The notes: generated by a model not told the origin, from the sequence alone. A stretch of DNA of 64,000 nucleotides from Acidimicrobiia bacterium (GCA_022822265.1 JAJECA010000042.1:58751-122750), one strand, 5' to 3'; counted from the first letter of the stretch, positions 9,100 through 18,720 are shown. Translations and numbers: made by a program.

Positions 9100-10953
9100 G
9101 TGGACACCACCCATCTTCACAAGATCACCTGTCCGGCCGATCTGCGCCGCTTGGGCGACGAGGAATTGACTGAGCTGTCCGAGGAAATCCGCGAGTTCAT
9201 CGTCGATACGGTCAATGCGAATGGAGGCCACCTGGGATCCAACTTGGGCGTGGTGGAGCTGACGCTGGCCCTTCACCTGGTGTTCGACTCTCCCCGCGAC
9301 ATCATCTTGTGGGACACCGGCCACCAGGCCTACGTGCACAAGATGCTCACGGGGCGCACCGACCAGTTCAAGTCGCTCCGCAAGCCGGGGGGTCTGTCGG
9401 GATATCCGAGCCGAGAGGAGTCCCCCCACGACTGGATCGAGAACAGCCACGCATCCACGGTGTTGAGCTACGCCCACGGCTTGGCCACCGCCCAAGAGTC
9501 GGCCGGAGGCGATCAGCGCCGGGTTATCGCCGTGGTTGGCGACGGCTCGCTCACCGGTGGGGTGGCGTTCGAGGGCCTCAACAACATCGGACACTCGGGC
9601 TGCGACGTGACCATCGTGCTCAACGACAATGGTCGCTCCTATGCCCCCACGATCTCCCGGCTGTCGGAGAGCCTGCTGCGGGTGCGGATGGACCCCCGCT
9701 ATGTGCGCACCGACAACCAGATCCGCAAAGTGCTCAAGGACATTCCCTGGGTGGGCGATCTGGCCGGTCGAGCCCTGGGGGCCACCAAGGCCGCGGTGCG
9801 CGAGATGGTGGAGCCCCGCACGTTCTTCGATGAGCTGGGCATCAACTATTTCGGCCCGTTCGACGGCCACGACCTGGGAAAGCTGGAGCGGGTGTTCAGT
9901 CGGGTGTCCCACCTGGAGGGTCCCTGCCTGGTGCATGTGCTCACCCAGAAGGGCCGGGGATATGCGCCAGCCGAGAACGACCCGGTCAAGAACATGCACG
10001 ACATGTCGAAGGCCAAGCCGGGCAGCTACACCGAGGCGTTCACCGAGGCGATGATCAAAGAGGCCGAGGCCCGACCTGAAATGGTGGCCATCACCGCGGC
10101 CATGCCCGATTCCACCGGGCTGCTGCCGTTCGCCGAGCGGTTCCCCGATCGGTGCTTCGACGTGGGCATCGCCGAGCAGCACGCGGTGACCGCGGCTGCT
10201 GGTATGGCCATGGGCGGACTTCGCCCGGTGGTGGCCATCTACTCCACTTTCTTGACCCGGGCCATCGACCAGGTGAACCTCGATGTGGGGTTGCACGGCC
10301 AGCCAGTGGTGTTCTGCCTCGACCGAGCGGGCATCACCGGCGACGACGGTCCCTCGCACCACGGCGTGCTCGACATGGTGCTGCTCACCAAGATTCCCGG
10401 CATGACCGTGCTGGCGCCGTCGTCATATCAAGAGATCCAGCAGATGCTGCACGATGCCCTGGAGATAACCACCGGTCCGGTGGCTATGCGGTGGTCAAAG
10501 ACTGCCGCACCCTCGGTGCCCGAAGACGAGGTGGGTCACGGCCTCAAAGGCCGCAAGGTGAAAGAGGGCTCCGACGTCTGCCTGCTGGCGGTGGGCAAGA
10601 TGCTGGCCTCAGCCCAAGAAGCCGCCGAGCTGTTGGAGGCCGACGGCGTGTCGACCACGGTGTGGGACGTCCGCTGCGTGAAGCCCCTCGACGAGGACAT
10701 GCTGGCCGACGCCGCCCGCCACGGCGCGGTGGTGACCATGGAGGACGGTTGGCGAGAGGGCGGCGCGGGCAGCTCCATCGCCCACCAATTGGCCCATTCG
10801 GGCCGCGAAGGCCCCGTTCCCGCGATCCGGATTTTGGGCGTGCCCAACGAGTACATCCCCCAGGGTGTACCCGACCAGATACTCGCCGACTGCGGCCTAG
10901 ACCCCGCCGGGATCGCCGCCTCCGCCCGCGAAGCGCTGACCGTCAAGGCGTAG
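9100..10953 (+). CDS. dxs: 1-deoxy-D-xylulose-5-phosphate synthase
   Basis: 617 residues from a GTG at 9100, which has GGGAGGG just upstream (9091-9097). A TTG at 9073 would add nine residues and has no such site, and the family N-terminus (L-x-K-I-x-x-P-A-D-L-R) fits the GTG. The enzyme condenses pyruvate and glyceraldehyde-3-phosphate to DXP, the first step of the MEP isoprenoid route, using thiamine diphosphate. Seen are GGHLGSNLGVVELTLALH, the ThDP motif GDGSLTGGVAFEGLNN with LNDN, and the transketolase Pyr region FDVGIAEQHAVTAAAGMA with DRAGITGDDGPSHHG. Its 3' end overlaps the end of the convergent helicase gene by 11 nt. Confidence 0.97.
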   Translation: MDTTHLHKITCPADLRRLGDEELTELSEEIREFIVDTVNANGGHLGSNLGVVELTLALHLVFDSPRDIILWDTGHQAYVHKMLTGRTDQFKSLRKPGGLSGYPSREESPHDWIENSHASTVLSYAHGLATAQESAGGDQRRVIAVVGDGSLTGGVAFEGLNNIGHSGCDVTIVLNDNGRSYAPTISRLSESLLRVRMDPRYVRTDNQIRKVLKDIPWVGDLAGRALGATKAAVREMVEPRTFFDELGINYFGPFDGHDLGKLERVFSRVSHLEGPCLVHVLTQKGRGYAPAENDPVKNMHDMSKAKPGSYTEAFTEAMIKEAEARPEMVAITAAMPDSTGLLPFAERFPDRCFDVGIAEQHAVTAAAGMAMGGLRPVVAIYSTFLTRAIDQVNLDVGLHGQPVVFCLDRAGITGDDGPSHHGVLDMVLLTKIPGMTVLAPSSYQEIQQMLHDALEITTGPVAMRWSKTAAPSVPEDEVGHGLKGRKVKEGSDVCLLAVGKMLASAQEAAELLEADGVSTTVWDVRCVKPLDEDMLADAARHGAVVTMEDGWREGGAGSSIAHQLAHSGREGPVPAIRILGVPNEYIPQGVPDQILADCGLDPAGIAASAREALTVKA

Positions 10954-13516
10954 CGAATCGGCCTAGGACTTCCTTGACCGCCTCGCCGTAGGCGGCCAGC
11001 TTGGCGGGGCCGATGCCGCTAATGGCCCGCAGTCCCGCATCGGTGGTGGGGCGATGGGTGGCCAGCTCGACGAGGGTGGCGTTGCTGAATACCACGTAGG
11101 CAGGCACGTTGTCGGCCCGGCTGCGCTCCAGCCGCCAGGCTTTCAGTGCTTCGAATGCGGCCCCGTCCACCGGTTCGGGTTCGGATTCTGGGTCGGGTTC
11201 GGATTCTGGGTCGAGTTCGGGGGGAGGTTGATACCGAGAGGTGAGCTCGGCTTGGAAGTCGGTGGGCGGGTTGCCGCAGATGAGGGTCACCGACTGGGAG
11301 CAGCGGGTGATGGCCACGTGGAACACCCGTCGCTCCTCTTCGAGGTCGCCGGCCAAGCGGTGGGGCATCAAACCTTTGGATGCCTCGTAGACGATTACAT
11401 GGGGCCATTCCCGGCCCTTCACCCGGTGGACGGTGGCCAAGTGGACACCTCGGCCGCTGCCCTCCCCTTCAAACCCGTCTGAGAGCCGGTCGAACAGCCA
11501 ACTTCGGAAATCGGTCGGGTCGGGATGCAGGTGGGCCACCGAGATGAGAGCCCGCAGATCGTCGCCATGAGCTGAGCGGTCGACCGAGCGGCGGGATGCG
11601 TCCAACCGGGTGTCGAGGCTGCCGCCGAGGCCCATCTCGTCTCGCACCGTCTCCAATAGCGATCGGGTGGTGACCTCGCCGCCTGCCTTCTTGAATTTTG
11701 ACCGCAGCATCTCGACATCGTCGGCGAACTCGCCCACCTTTTTGGACGACCGCTCGTCTTTGATGCGGCCGGCCAGGGCCTTGATCTGCGAGGTGCTTTG
11801 CTGCTCGGCAATCCACTCGATGACCCGTGGGGAGATGCCCCGGGGCGGACGGCGGGCGGCGTCCGACAGGGCTCGGGCCGGCAGGTCTCGCTCGGGGGCA
11901 GTGGCAATGTCGAGCCAGGCCAGCGCCGCGGCCACTCCAGTGCGCTCCAAGAACAGGCGGCCCACGGGCTGATTGGACGGCACCCCCATGTCTCCCAGAA
12001 CAACCTGGGGGACCAGCAGCGTGCTGTTCACCCTGGTCAGCACAGCCACATCCTGAGGACGGGCGCCGATATCGAGCAGTGATTCAACCATCCGGCGCAG
12101 TACCGGCGCACCGTCGGCCGCCGTCTCCACAGTGATAGCCGAACCGGAGTCGCCTTCGTCTCGTCGAGCCCGACCCGACACGGCAGTGATCTGTTTGTCG
12201 ATGCGGCGGCGGTTGTGAGACAAGAGGTTCGAGGCCGCGTCCACCACCTCGGGAGGACAGCGGTAGTTGACGTGCAGTTCGTGGCGCTCGGCACCGGGGA
12301 AGTGCTTGTGGTAGTCGATGAGCCACTCCGGGGAGGCGCCGGAGTAGCCGTAGATGGTCTGGTCGTCGTCGCCCACGCCGAACACATCGCCCCTTGGCCC
12401 GGCCAGCAACCTCACCAACAGCAGGTGGGCCGGGGTGAGGTCCTGGAACTCGTCCACCAGAAGAACACCACAAGTACGCCGGGCCGCGGCCCGGGCGGCG
12501 GGGTCGCTCAGCAGTATGTCGATAGCCCGCATGATCTGCTGGTCGAAGTCCACCAGTCCCTCGGCGTCGAGCAGGCTCACATAGCGGGGGGCGATTTCAG
12601 AGAAGTCGGGAACATCGGGATGGAAATCGCGCTCTACCTCGGCGGGATCGCGCAAGCCCAGGCGGGACGCGCCCAGCGCCTCAATCCAGGGGGCGAGTTG
12701 ATCGGTCATGGCCCGCCGTTTGCGGGGCACCATCTCGCCGAGCAGATCCCGCACTTGCCTCTCGTCCACCACCTCCACCCGACCGTGGTCTCGGGGTCGG
12801 GCAAACGGCCCGGTGCCGTTGCAGATGGCCAGGGCCAGGCTGTTCAGCGTTCGCACCTCCAAGCCCGGCAGATCGGCGGTGCGCTCCTGCATCTCGGCCC
12901 GGGCCCGCACATTGAATGCCACCAGGCAGACGGCCCTTGGGTCTACGCCGAGGTCGCGCACCAAGTACCGGGCTCGCTCGGTGAGCACCCGGGTCTTGCC
13001 CGACCCGGCTGGCGCCACGATGCTGGCCGCGCCCCCCAAGTGGCCGACCGCAGCCCGCTGGTCGTCGGCCAGATCGGCCTGGGGTTCGGCCGGGTTGAGC
13101 GCTTCCAGGCTGCCCACCGCCAGATTCACCGCAGGAACCACCGCAGAACCGATCCCCTCGGGTGCGAACACGTCGAATGGGCCCCCGTCGCACCACACCG
13201 GACCAGACTCGGTTACCACATCCCCCGGCTCACCAGCTTCGGCTCGCCGGGCCCCCAACGACAGCGCTCGCTCTTGCGGCTCAAACCAGGGCTGTTCAGG
13301 GTCGCGCCAATCCACTGCGTTGGCCGTCAGCAGATGGCGGAGCACCTCGGCGGGCATGGTCAACCCCGGATTGAGTTCCCACCACTGGGCGTGCCTCACC
13401 GGCTCGGGCGGGGGCAGCTCGCCGTCCAGTTCGATGACCAACGGGATGCGCTCCACCCACGCCCGCCTCAGCCCCCGCCCCATCTCAGGATCGAATACCT
13501 CAGTTCGGACCGTCAT
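10943..13516 (-). CDS. UvrD/PcrA-like ATP-dependent helicase with C-terminal HRDC domain
   Basis: 857 residues from the ATG at 13516. The frame extends to 13600 but those 28 extra codons look non-conserved, so they are left out. An N-terminal region of about 150 residues precedes the SF1 core: Walker A APAGSGKT near 166-173, Walker B LLVDEFQDLTPAH, motif III GDDDQTIYGYSGA, and motifs V-VI LATVHRVKGREWPHVIVYEA and RRVFHVAITRC. After a Pro/Glu-rich linker comes an HRDC-type helical domain (FEALKAWRLERSRADNVPAY through ISGIGPAKLAAYG). It is expected to unwind DNA in repair or replication restart. It sits downstream of the toxin-antitoxin pair on the same strand. Confidence 0.9.
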   Translation of the reverse strand: MTVRTEVFDPEMGRGLRRAWVERIPLVIELDGELPPPEPVRHAQWWELNPGLTMPAEVLRHLLTANAVDWRDPEQPWFEPQERALSLGARRAEAGEPGDVVTESGPVWCDGGPFDVFAPEGIGSAVVPAVNLAVGSLEALNPAEPQADLADDQRAAVGHLGGAASIVAPAGSGKTRVLTERARYLVRDLGVDPRAVCLVAFNVRARAEMQERTADLPGLEVRTLNSLALAICNGTGPFARPRDHGRVEVVDERQVRDLLGEMVPRKRRAMTDQLAPWIEALGASRLGLRDPAEVERDFHPDVPDFSEIAPRYVSLLDAEGLVDFDQQIMRAIDILLSDPAARAAARRTCGVLLVDEFQDLTPAHLLLVRLLAGPRGDVFGVGDDDQTIYGYSGASPEWLIDYHKHFPGAERHELHVNYRCPPEVVDAASNLLSHNRRRIDKQITAVSGRARRDEGDSGSAITVETAADGAPVLRRMVESLLDIGARPQDVAVLTRVNSTLLVPQVVLGDMGVPSNQPVGRLFLERTGVAAALAWLDIATAPERDLPARALSDAARRPPRGISPRVIEWIAEQQSTSQIKALAGRIKDERSSKKVGEFADDVEMLRSKFKKAGGEVTTRSLLETVRDEMGLGGSLDTRLDASRRSVDRSAHGDDLRALISVAHLHPDPTDFRSWLFDRLSDGFEGEGSGRGVHLATVHRVKGREWPHVIVYEASKGLMPHRLAGDLEEERRVFHVAITRCSQSVTLICGNPPTDFQAELTSRYQPPPELDPESEPDPESEPEPVDGAAFEALKAWRLERSRADNVPAYVVFSNATLVELATHRPTTDAGLRAISGIGPAKLAAYGEAVKEVLGRFATP
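11177..11212 (+). repeat. Two 18-bp tandem repeats in the helicase linker
   Basis: The 18-mer GGGTTCGGATTCTGGGTC occurs at 11177-11194 and again at 11195-11212. On the minus strand it encodes the acidic hexapeptide repeat DPESEP of the linker between the helicase core and the HRDC domain. The repeats are in frame, so copy-number change would only alter linker length. Confidence 0.9.
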
Positions 13517-13596
13517 CCGCTGACAGCCCTCCCACGCTTCTGGTGTCGTCTGCCCCACGCGGACGAGGACGCTTCGACCTGAACATTCAGGTCCTC

Positions 13597-14127
13597 TCAT
13601 AGAAACTCCGGCAGGGTCTTGCGGATTGACTTCATGGGCAAGAGGAGGTGCAGATCGTCGGTGGGCGAAGATTCAAACTCAGGGATCAGGTAGCGGTAGA
13701 AGTCCCGTGCTTCCGGACTTTCAGAATGGACCAGCAAGCCTCGGCACCCGATTTCATCTCCCAATGCCATGGTGCGGGCCAGCACGTCTTGGAGCAACCC
13801 GGCACCTATACCCCGTCCCTCGTGATCGGTGCTGACCCCGAGACGGGCCAACAAAGCGACCGGTTGCGGATAGCGACCTGCACCCTTTCGCAACCGAGCA
13901 GGCGCATCCTCAATGTTGATCTGAGCCATGCACCAGCCGTAATACGCAACCACCTCAGCCTGTCCCGGCTGGGTGACCACAAGCACTTTGGCTGTGCCCA
14001 TCGACATGGACTGTCGGGCATGGCGGCGGAGCCATTCGGTTTGTTCGCTCGAGCGGCACTCGAAACTCTCGATCTGGTGCCCAGCCTTGAGCGGTGTCGG
14101 CGGGAGATACTGCGGGCTATTCGGCAA
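13597..14127 (-). CDS. GNAT-fold toxin (TacT-like) of a type II toxin-antitoxin pair
   Basis: 176 residues from a TTG start at 14127, overlapping the antitoxin stop by 11 nt. The GNAT acetyl-CoA site is visible as HEGRGIGAGLLQDVL (R-x-x-G-x-G) near residue 102, and the C-terminal ARDFYRYLIPEFESS supplies the conserved Tyr of the TacT group. TacT/AtaT toxins acetylate the alpha-amine of aminoacyl-tRNA and stop translation. The small DUF1778 partner directly upstream supports a toxin rather than a metabolic acetyltransferase. The target tRNA cannot be read from sequence. Confidence 0.85.
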   Translation of the reverse strand: MPNSPQYLPPTPLKAGHQIESFECRSSEQTEWLRRHARQSMSMGTAKVLVVTQPGQAEVVAYYGWCMAQINIEDAPARLRKGAGRYPQPVALLARLGVSTDHEGRGIGAGLLQDVLARTMALGDEIGCRGLLVHSESPEARDFYRYLIPEFESSPTDDLHLLLPMKSIRKTLPEFL

Positions 14128-14404
14128 TGAAAGGCGACGGACGGGCCATCAGTGCTCGAAGGCCGGGAAGGTCTTGAGCAGGACGGCTGTTGATCTTTTC
14201 CCACTCTTCTGCTGCTTCTGCACTGAGCGTGAATTCGTTGCGGTCGGCCAGTACCCGGCGGGCGGCAACCGTCAAGTGGGTCACGACAAACTCGGTCAGC
14301 TGCGTCCCGTTCACCCTTACTGCACGATCAATCAAGGCGCGATCGGCGGGCGTCATGCGAACCTCAATTCTCTCACTGCGCCGAGGACGCACTTCGGTAG
14401 CCAC
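14117..14404 (-). CDS. DUF1778 ribbon-helix-helix antitoxin (TacA-like)
   Basis: 95 residues from the GTG at 14404. A GGAGG lies five bases before this codon, whereas the in-frame GTG at 14410 directly abuts that site, so 14404 is preferred. The N-terminal half (RRSERIEVRMTPADRALIDRA) is the DUF1778 RHH fold, which binds DNA as a dimer. The C-terminal part (EEWEKINSRPAQDLPGLRALM) is the toxin-neutralising tail with the family's typical P-x-L-x-x-L end. It lies immediately upstream of the GNAT toxin. Confidence 0.87.
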   Translation of the reverse strand: MATEVRPRRSERIEVRMTPADRALIDRAVRVNGTQLTEFVVTHLTVAARRVLADRNEFTLSAEAAEEWEKINSRPAQDLPGLRALMARPSPFIAE

Positions 14405-14432
14405 TGTCACCTCCCTAGCATCGAATCAAAAC

Positions 14433-14450
14433 TGTACGGTAAATGTACGG
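14433..14450. promoter_or_regulatory. Candidate antitoxin operator: two TGTACGG repeats
   Basis: TGTACGG occurs at 14433-14439 and 14444-14450, a period of 11 bp or one helical turn. Each copy contains the palindrome GTAC. The pair sits about 30-45 bp before the antitoxin start, where an RHH autorepressor would be expected to bind. Function is inferred from position and spacing only. Confidence 0.5.
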
Positions 14451-14500
14451 CACAAGTGGGGAGAAATCAACGGTCAATTATCCCGCCGGTGGGTGGTTTC

Positions 14501-16198
14501 TTAGCGGCGGATGAGGGTGCCGGGGCGGGCGCCGGTGGGCTGGCCACCTCTGAAGGTCACCTCACCACCGCAGACGGTGGCGTCGTAGCCGTCGGCCGAT
14601 TGCAGCAGGCGGCGGGCGCCGGTGGGCAGATCGCCCACCACCTCGGGCAGATGCAAGCTCATGGCGTCGAGATCGATCACGTTGATGTCGGCCCGCTTGC
14701 CTTTGGCCAACACGCCCCGGTCTTCGAAGCCGTACAGCTCAGCCGGCTCGGAAGTGAGCATCTTTATCGCCTCGGCGATGGAGAGCTTCGGCCCTCGCTG
14801 CCGGTCGCGCACCCAGTGCTGGAGCATGTAGGTGGGCAGGCTGGCGTCGGAGATCACGCTGCAATGGGCGCCGCCGTCGGCCAATCCGACCACGGTCATG
14901 GGATGCACCATCATCTCGCGCAGGTCTTCCAGGTCGCCGTGGCGGTAGCCGGTGAAGAACACCTGGAGCATCCCCCGCTCGCACATCAGGTCGTAGACCA
15001 GGCCGAACACATCGGCGCCGGTCTTGTCGGCCATGGCGGCCACCGATTCCGACGGGTCGGGCTCGAAAACCGGACCGCCGTCAAACGGGAACGTGGCGTG
15101 AAAGGAGTGGCGCAAGATGCCGACAGCCGGGTCGCTCGGAATGTCCTCGGACAAGATGGCCGCCCTGACCTCGGGGCGGCGAAGCTCGACCAGGCGCTCC
15201 TCTAGCGGCAGATCGTCGAGGGGCTCATAGGTGGGCCGTTTTTTGAACGGGTTGAACTGGTCCCACCCGGCCAGCAAACCGCCGGGGCGGCCCTGCACCT
15301 GGGGCACCAGCTTGGCCCCTTCGGCGTTGGCCCGCTCCACGATGTCCATCTGCTCGCGCCATTGGCCGGGATTGACGTGCACTTGCACCATGGTGAAGGT
15401 GATGGCCCGACCAGTCTCCAGACTCAGGCGCCGGTAGAGCTCCACCTCGCGGATGGGGGCGTCGGGATCCTCGCCCATCGAGCCGGCTGGCACCACCTCC
15501 ACCAGCGACTGGCCGTCGAGCGCGCTCATGATGGCGGCCAGTTCCTCGTGGTCGGCGAAGGTGCCCGGCACCGGCACCCCCGACAGGGAGGTGTGCATGG
15601 GCAGCCGGTTGGTGGAGAACGCCACCGCTCCGGCCTGGGTCCCCTCGCCCACGATGCGGGCCATCTCGGCCAGCTCCGCCGCGGTGGCCGATTCGGTGGT
15701 GGCCCCCCGCTCGCCCATCACGTAAGCCCGCACCGCGCCGTGGGGCACTTGCGCGGCCACGTCGATGGTCCGGCCCAGCCGCTCGAGCTCGTCGAGGTAC
15801 TCGGGGAAGGTCTCCCACCGCCAGGTGATCCCCTCATGGAGGGCTGCGCCGGGGATGTCCTCCACGCCCTCCATCAGCTCGATCAGCCAGTCGTGGCGGC
15901 TGGGGTCGGCGGGGGCGAACCCCACCCCGCAGTTGCCCATCACCACTGTGGTCACCCCGTGCCACGCCGAGGGGGCCATGATCGGATCCCAGGTGGCCTG
16001 TCCGTCGTAATGGGTGTGCACGTCGACAAACCCCGGGGTCACATAGCGGCCCGCGGCGTCGATCACCTCAGCGGCATCGGCGTCGATCCGGCCATCTACG
16101 GCGGCTACTCGTCCATCAGACACAGCAACATCGGCCACGGCGGGCGCGGCCCCCGTCCCGTCGACAACAGTGCCCCCGCGAATCAGCAGATCAAACAT
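14501..16198 (-). CDS. D-aminoacylase/N-acyl-D-amino-acid deacylase-type amidohydrolase
   Basis: 565 residues from the ATG at 16198, which has GGAAG ten bases upstream; an ATG at 16207 would add three residues. The amidohydrolase fold is clear: N-terminal [16 protein letters not shown] beta-sandwich strand, metal-binding [33 protein letters not shown] with the catalytic Asp, and the C-terminal [15 protein letters not shown]. These features match the D-aminoacylase group, which hydrolyses N-acyl-D-amino acids with zinc; related enzymes act on dihydropyrimidines or other cyclic amides. The frame continues upstream past 16207 but that stretch is antisense to the NfuA gene region and is not conserved. 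Confidence 0.8.
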   Translation of the reverse strand: MFDLLIRGGTVVDGTGAAPAVADVAVSDGRVAAVDGRIDADAAEVIDAAGRYVTPGFVDVHTHYDGQATWDPIMAPSAWHGVTTVVMGNCGVGFAPADPSRHDWLIELMEGVEDIPGAALHEGITWRWETFPEYLDELERLGRTIDVAAQVPHGAVRAYVMGERGATTESATAAELAEMARIVGEGTQAGAVAFSTNRLPMHTSLSGVPVPGTFADHEELAAIMSALDGQSLVEVVPAGSMGEDPDAPIREVELYRRLSLETGRAITFTMVQVHVNPGQWREQMDIVERANAEGAKLVPQVQGRPGGLLAGWDQFNPFKKRPTYEPLDDLPLEERLVELRRPEVRAAILSEDIPSDPAVGILRHSFHATFPFDGGPVFEPDPSESVAAMADKTGADVFGLVYDLMCERGMLQVFFTGYRHGDLEDLREMMVHPMTVVGLADGGAHCSVISDASLPTYMLQHWVRDRQRGPKLSIAEAIKMLTSEPAELYGFEDRGVLAKGKRADINVIDLDAMSLHLPEVVGDLPTGARRLLQSADGYDATVCGGEVTFRGGQPTGARPGTLIRR

Positions 16199-16266
16199 GG
16201 CTGCCATTCTTCCAGGCCGCGATGACAACGCCTGTGCCGCCAATGCGGCGATTGGCAAAAGAGGGC

Positions 16267-16890
16267 TCAGGCCCGGGCGAAGTAGGGGTTGTCGCCAGCT
16301 TCGTGGTCGGTGGCGTCCACCACTTCGGTGATCTCGGGGATGGCCTCGGTGATCATCACCGTGATCCCCTCCCGCAAGGTGGCCGCGCTCATGGCACAGC
16401 CCTGGCAGCCGCCGCCCATGGTGATGTAGGCGGTGTGCCCCTCCACCCCCAGCAGATTGGCGAACCCGCCGTGGGAGGCCAGCGAGGGATTGATGTGCTG
16501 GTCGAGAAGCTGCTGGAGCTGCTCGGGGATTGTGCCGGAGAGCTCTAGGTCGGCCCCGGCCAGCAGATCGGGCTTGTTGGGGTTGCGGATAACCAGCCCG
16601 CCCTGCATGGGGTTGTTGGGCAGATCCAGGGTGGCGCCGGTCAGGTTCTCCACCGACTCCTCGGGAATCATCACGGTGAGGCCATCGGAGGTGATGTGGC
16701 GGTGGCCCTCGGTGCAATCGGCCACCTCCTCGAACGCCAGATCGTAGGTGTAGTCGGCGCCGCTGGTGCCGGTGATCTCGATGCGCAGGCCGAGGGATTC
16801 GGGATCGTCCTCATTCGACCGAATTTCGAGCACCTTCTCAATGGCCGCTTCGGTGACTTCGAACAGTTGGGCTTCCACAGTTTCGCTCAC
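16267..16890 (-). CDS. nfuA: NfuA-type Fe-S cluster carrier (NifU-like domain)
   Basis: 207 residues from the GTG at 16890, chosen because a TAGGCT hexamer lies seven bases before it. Residues 1-100 form a degenerate A-type (HesB/IscA-like) domain without the usual three cysteines. The C-terminal NifU domain has the cluster-binding C162-x-x-C165 in GGGCQGCAM. This two-domain arrangement is that of NfuA, which delivers 4Fe-4S clusters to client apoproteins. The neighbours are not other Fe-S biogenesis genes. Confidence 0.88.
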   Translation of the reverse strand: MSETVEAQLFEVTEAAIEKVLEIRSNEDDPESLGLRIEITGTSGADYTYDLAFEEVADCTEGHRHITSDGLTVMIPEESVENLTGATLDLPNNPMQGGLVIRNPNKPDLLAGADLELSGTIPEQLQQLLDQHINPSLASHGGFANLLGVEGHTAYITMGGGCQGCAMSAATLREGITVMITEAIPEITEVVDATDHEAGDNPYFARA

Positions 16891-16897
16891 AACCACC

Positions 16898-16903
16898 AGC
16901 CTA
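16898..16903 (-). promoter_or_regulatory. -10 hexamer for leaderless nfuA transcript
   Basis: TAGGCT on the minus strand ends seven bases before the GTG at 16890, the spacing expected if transcription starts at the first base of the start codon. Confidence 0.55.
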
Positions 16904-16955
16904 CCCGAGCCTCACCCCGCCCACCATGGCCTGAACCGCTGAATCAAGCGAGAAA

Positions 16956-17774
16956 TCAACCCCGGCGGATGCGGCCCCGCAGCGACCGGAAGGCCAGTGA
17001 TTGGGCCAGAATCCCCACCACGCCGATGGCCAGCAACGCCCGACCCAACGCCCAGCCGTCCCATCCGGAGAACAGCGAGCGCATTCCCTCCAGCGCATAG
17101 GTCATGGGGTTGAACCAGGTGATGGCGGCCAGCCAGTCGGTCATCACCTCCCGGCTTACCCAGGCAGTGGTCAAGAACATGAAGGGGAAGAACAAAAGGA
17201 AGCTGGAGTTGACCGCGGCGGGGTTCCCGGTGCGCAGCGCGATGGCGTAGGGGAAGCCGGTGAAGGCCAACCCCCACAGCGCTCCGAACAGCACGAACAC
17301 CACCAGTCCCACCACCCCGGTGGCACCAAAACTCACCCCGATGGCGAAGCCCAGCGCGATCACCGGTATGGCCATAACCACGAACAGCGTGAAGTCGGCC
17401 ACCATCAGCCCCAGTAGCAGGGCGTAGCGGTTCACCGGGGTCATCAGGAGACGGTCGAAGTAGCCCTCGGAGATGTCGATCACCAGCGAGTTGGCCCGGG
17501 ACATGCCGGTCACCGCGGTCATGATGGCCACCGGAAGCTGGAAGGCCTTGTAATCGATGTCGGAGACCACGTCGCCAGCCAGGTTCTGGATGGCCCCGAT
17601 GGTGACCACCAAAAAGAACAGCGGGATCAGCATGGCGGGGATGATCGCCTCCAGGTCTCGGGGCAGCAGCCGCAGGGCCCGGCTGGCCACCGAAACCATG
17701 TCGCCGAAGAACCCCGACGGGCGGGCTCGGATTACCTCGCCGCCGGCCGGCCTGTAGAGGGCGGTCTCGCTCAT
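16956..17774 (-). CDS. ABC-2 type transporter permease (DrrB-like)
   Basis: 272 residues with six hydrophobic segments and the ABC-2 membrane-domain layout. A conserved GMSRANSLVIDISEGYFDRLLMTPVNRYALLLG segment, split here as the DrrB/NodJ-type coupling region, lies near residues 91-123. It would form the membrane channel for an exported lipid, drug or polyketide-like compound, driven by the ATPase gene that overlaps it by 4 nt (17771-17774). The substrate is unknown. Confidence 0.85.
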   Translation of the reverse strand: MSETALYRPAGGEVIRARPSGFFGDMVSVASRALRLLPRDLEAIIPAMLIPLFFLVVTIGAIQNLAGDVVSDIDYKAFQLPVAIMTAVTGMSRANSLVIDISEGYFDRLLMTPVNRYALLLGLMVADFTLFVVMAIPVIALGFAIGVSFGATGVVGLVVFVLFGALWGLAFTGFPYAIALRTGNPAAVNSSFLLFFPFMFLTTAWVSREVMTDWLAAITWFNPMTYALEGMRSLFSGWDGWALGRALLAIGVVGILAQSLAFRSLRGRIRRG

Positions 17775-18712
17775 TCCTCCACCTCGATCCGAGCGCCGGT
17801 GAGCTCCAAGAACACGTCGTCGAGCGTGGTGGGATGGATCGACAAGTCGGTCACCTCCACCCCGGCGGCCGACAGGGCCACCGCCACCGGGCTGATCACC
17901 GAGGCGCCGTCGCCGGTGGCCGCGCTCACCTCATTGCCGTAGATCTCGATGTGGCTGATCCCCGGCAACCCGCCGATGGCCTCCGCCGCCACCTCGGGGT
18001 CGCCTACCACCCGGGCCACCACCACGTCGGAGCCCACCGTTCGCTTGAGCTCATCGGGAATCCCCTCGGCCACCAGCAGGCCATGGTTCAAAATGCCCAC
18101 CCGGTGGGTCAGCGCATCGGCCTCCTCCAGGTACTGGGTGGTGAGGAAGATGGTCATGCCCAGGTCTCGGTTCAAGCTCCGTATCTGCTCCCACACCACC
18201 GCCCGGCTGATGGGATCGAGCCCGGTGGTGGGCTCGTCCAGGAACAGCACCTCGGGGTTGTGCATCAGCGCGGCGGCCAAATCCAAACGGCGCTTCATTC
18301 CCCCCGAGTAGGTGGACACCCGCCGGTCGATGGCATCCATCTCCAGCAGGGGGGCCAGCTCCTCGATACGGGTGACGACGGCATCCCGGTCCAGCCCGTA
18401 GTAGCGGCCTTGCAGGGCAAGGGTCTCACGGCCGGTGAGCTTGCCGTCGAGAGCGGCGTCCTGGAGAGCCACGCCGATGCTCAGCCGAACCAGATCGCCC
18501 TGTTTGGCCACGTCGTAGCCGGCCACCGAGGCCGACCCAGCGGTCATCGACGCCAGAGTGCACAGCATGCGCACCACCGTGGATTTGCCCGCGCCGTTGG
18601 GCCCGAGAAACCCGTACACCTCTCCCTCGGCGACATCCAGGTCGAGAGAGTCAACCGCCACTACTTCGCCGTAGGTTCGGCGCAGCCCTTGGGCGGAAAT
18701 GGCGGCTGGCAC
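17771..18712 (-). CDS. ABC transporter ATP-binding protein (DrrA-like)
   Basis: 313 residues from the GTG at 18712, supported by a TAGCAT hexamer eight bases upstream. Walker A GPNGAGKST is at about 37-45, the signature YSGGMKRRLDLAAAL and Walker B VLFLDEPTTGLDPISR follow, and the switch His is in ILTTQYLEEAD context (FLTTQYLEEADALTHRVGIL). The C-terminal extension of about 90 residues ending TTLDDVFLELTG is the DUF4162 tail typical of the DrrA export group. It pairs with the permease downstream. Confidence 0.9.
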   Translation of the reverse strand: MPAAISAQGLRRTYGEVVAVDSLDLDVAEGEVYGFLGPNGAGKSTVVRMLCTLASMTAGSASVAGYDVAKQGDLVRLSIGVALQDAALDGKLTGRETLALQGRYYGLDRDAVVTRIEELAPLLEMDAIDRRVSTYSGGMKRRLDLAAALMHNPEVLFLDEPTTGLDPISRAVVWEQIRSLNRDLGMTIFLTTQYLEEADALTHRVGILNHGLLVAEGIPDELKRTVGSDVVVARVVGDPEVAAEAIGGLPGISHIEIYGNEVSAATGDGASVISPVAVALSAAGVEVTDLSIHPTTLDDVFLELTGARIEVEE

Positions 18713-18720
18713 AACCGATG

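Noticed and set aside
13517..13600. Extension of the helicase gene to an ATG overlapping the toxin stop
   Set aside because: The ATGA overlap looks like translational coupling, but the 28 extra residues are unlike helicase N-termini and the ATG at 13516 has a better context.
16199..16717. Upstream part of the D-aminoacylase frame
   Set aside because: It is antisense-like, Arg/His-rich and overlaps the NfuA gene; the amidohydrolase fold begins at 16198.
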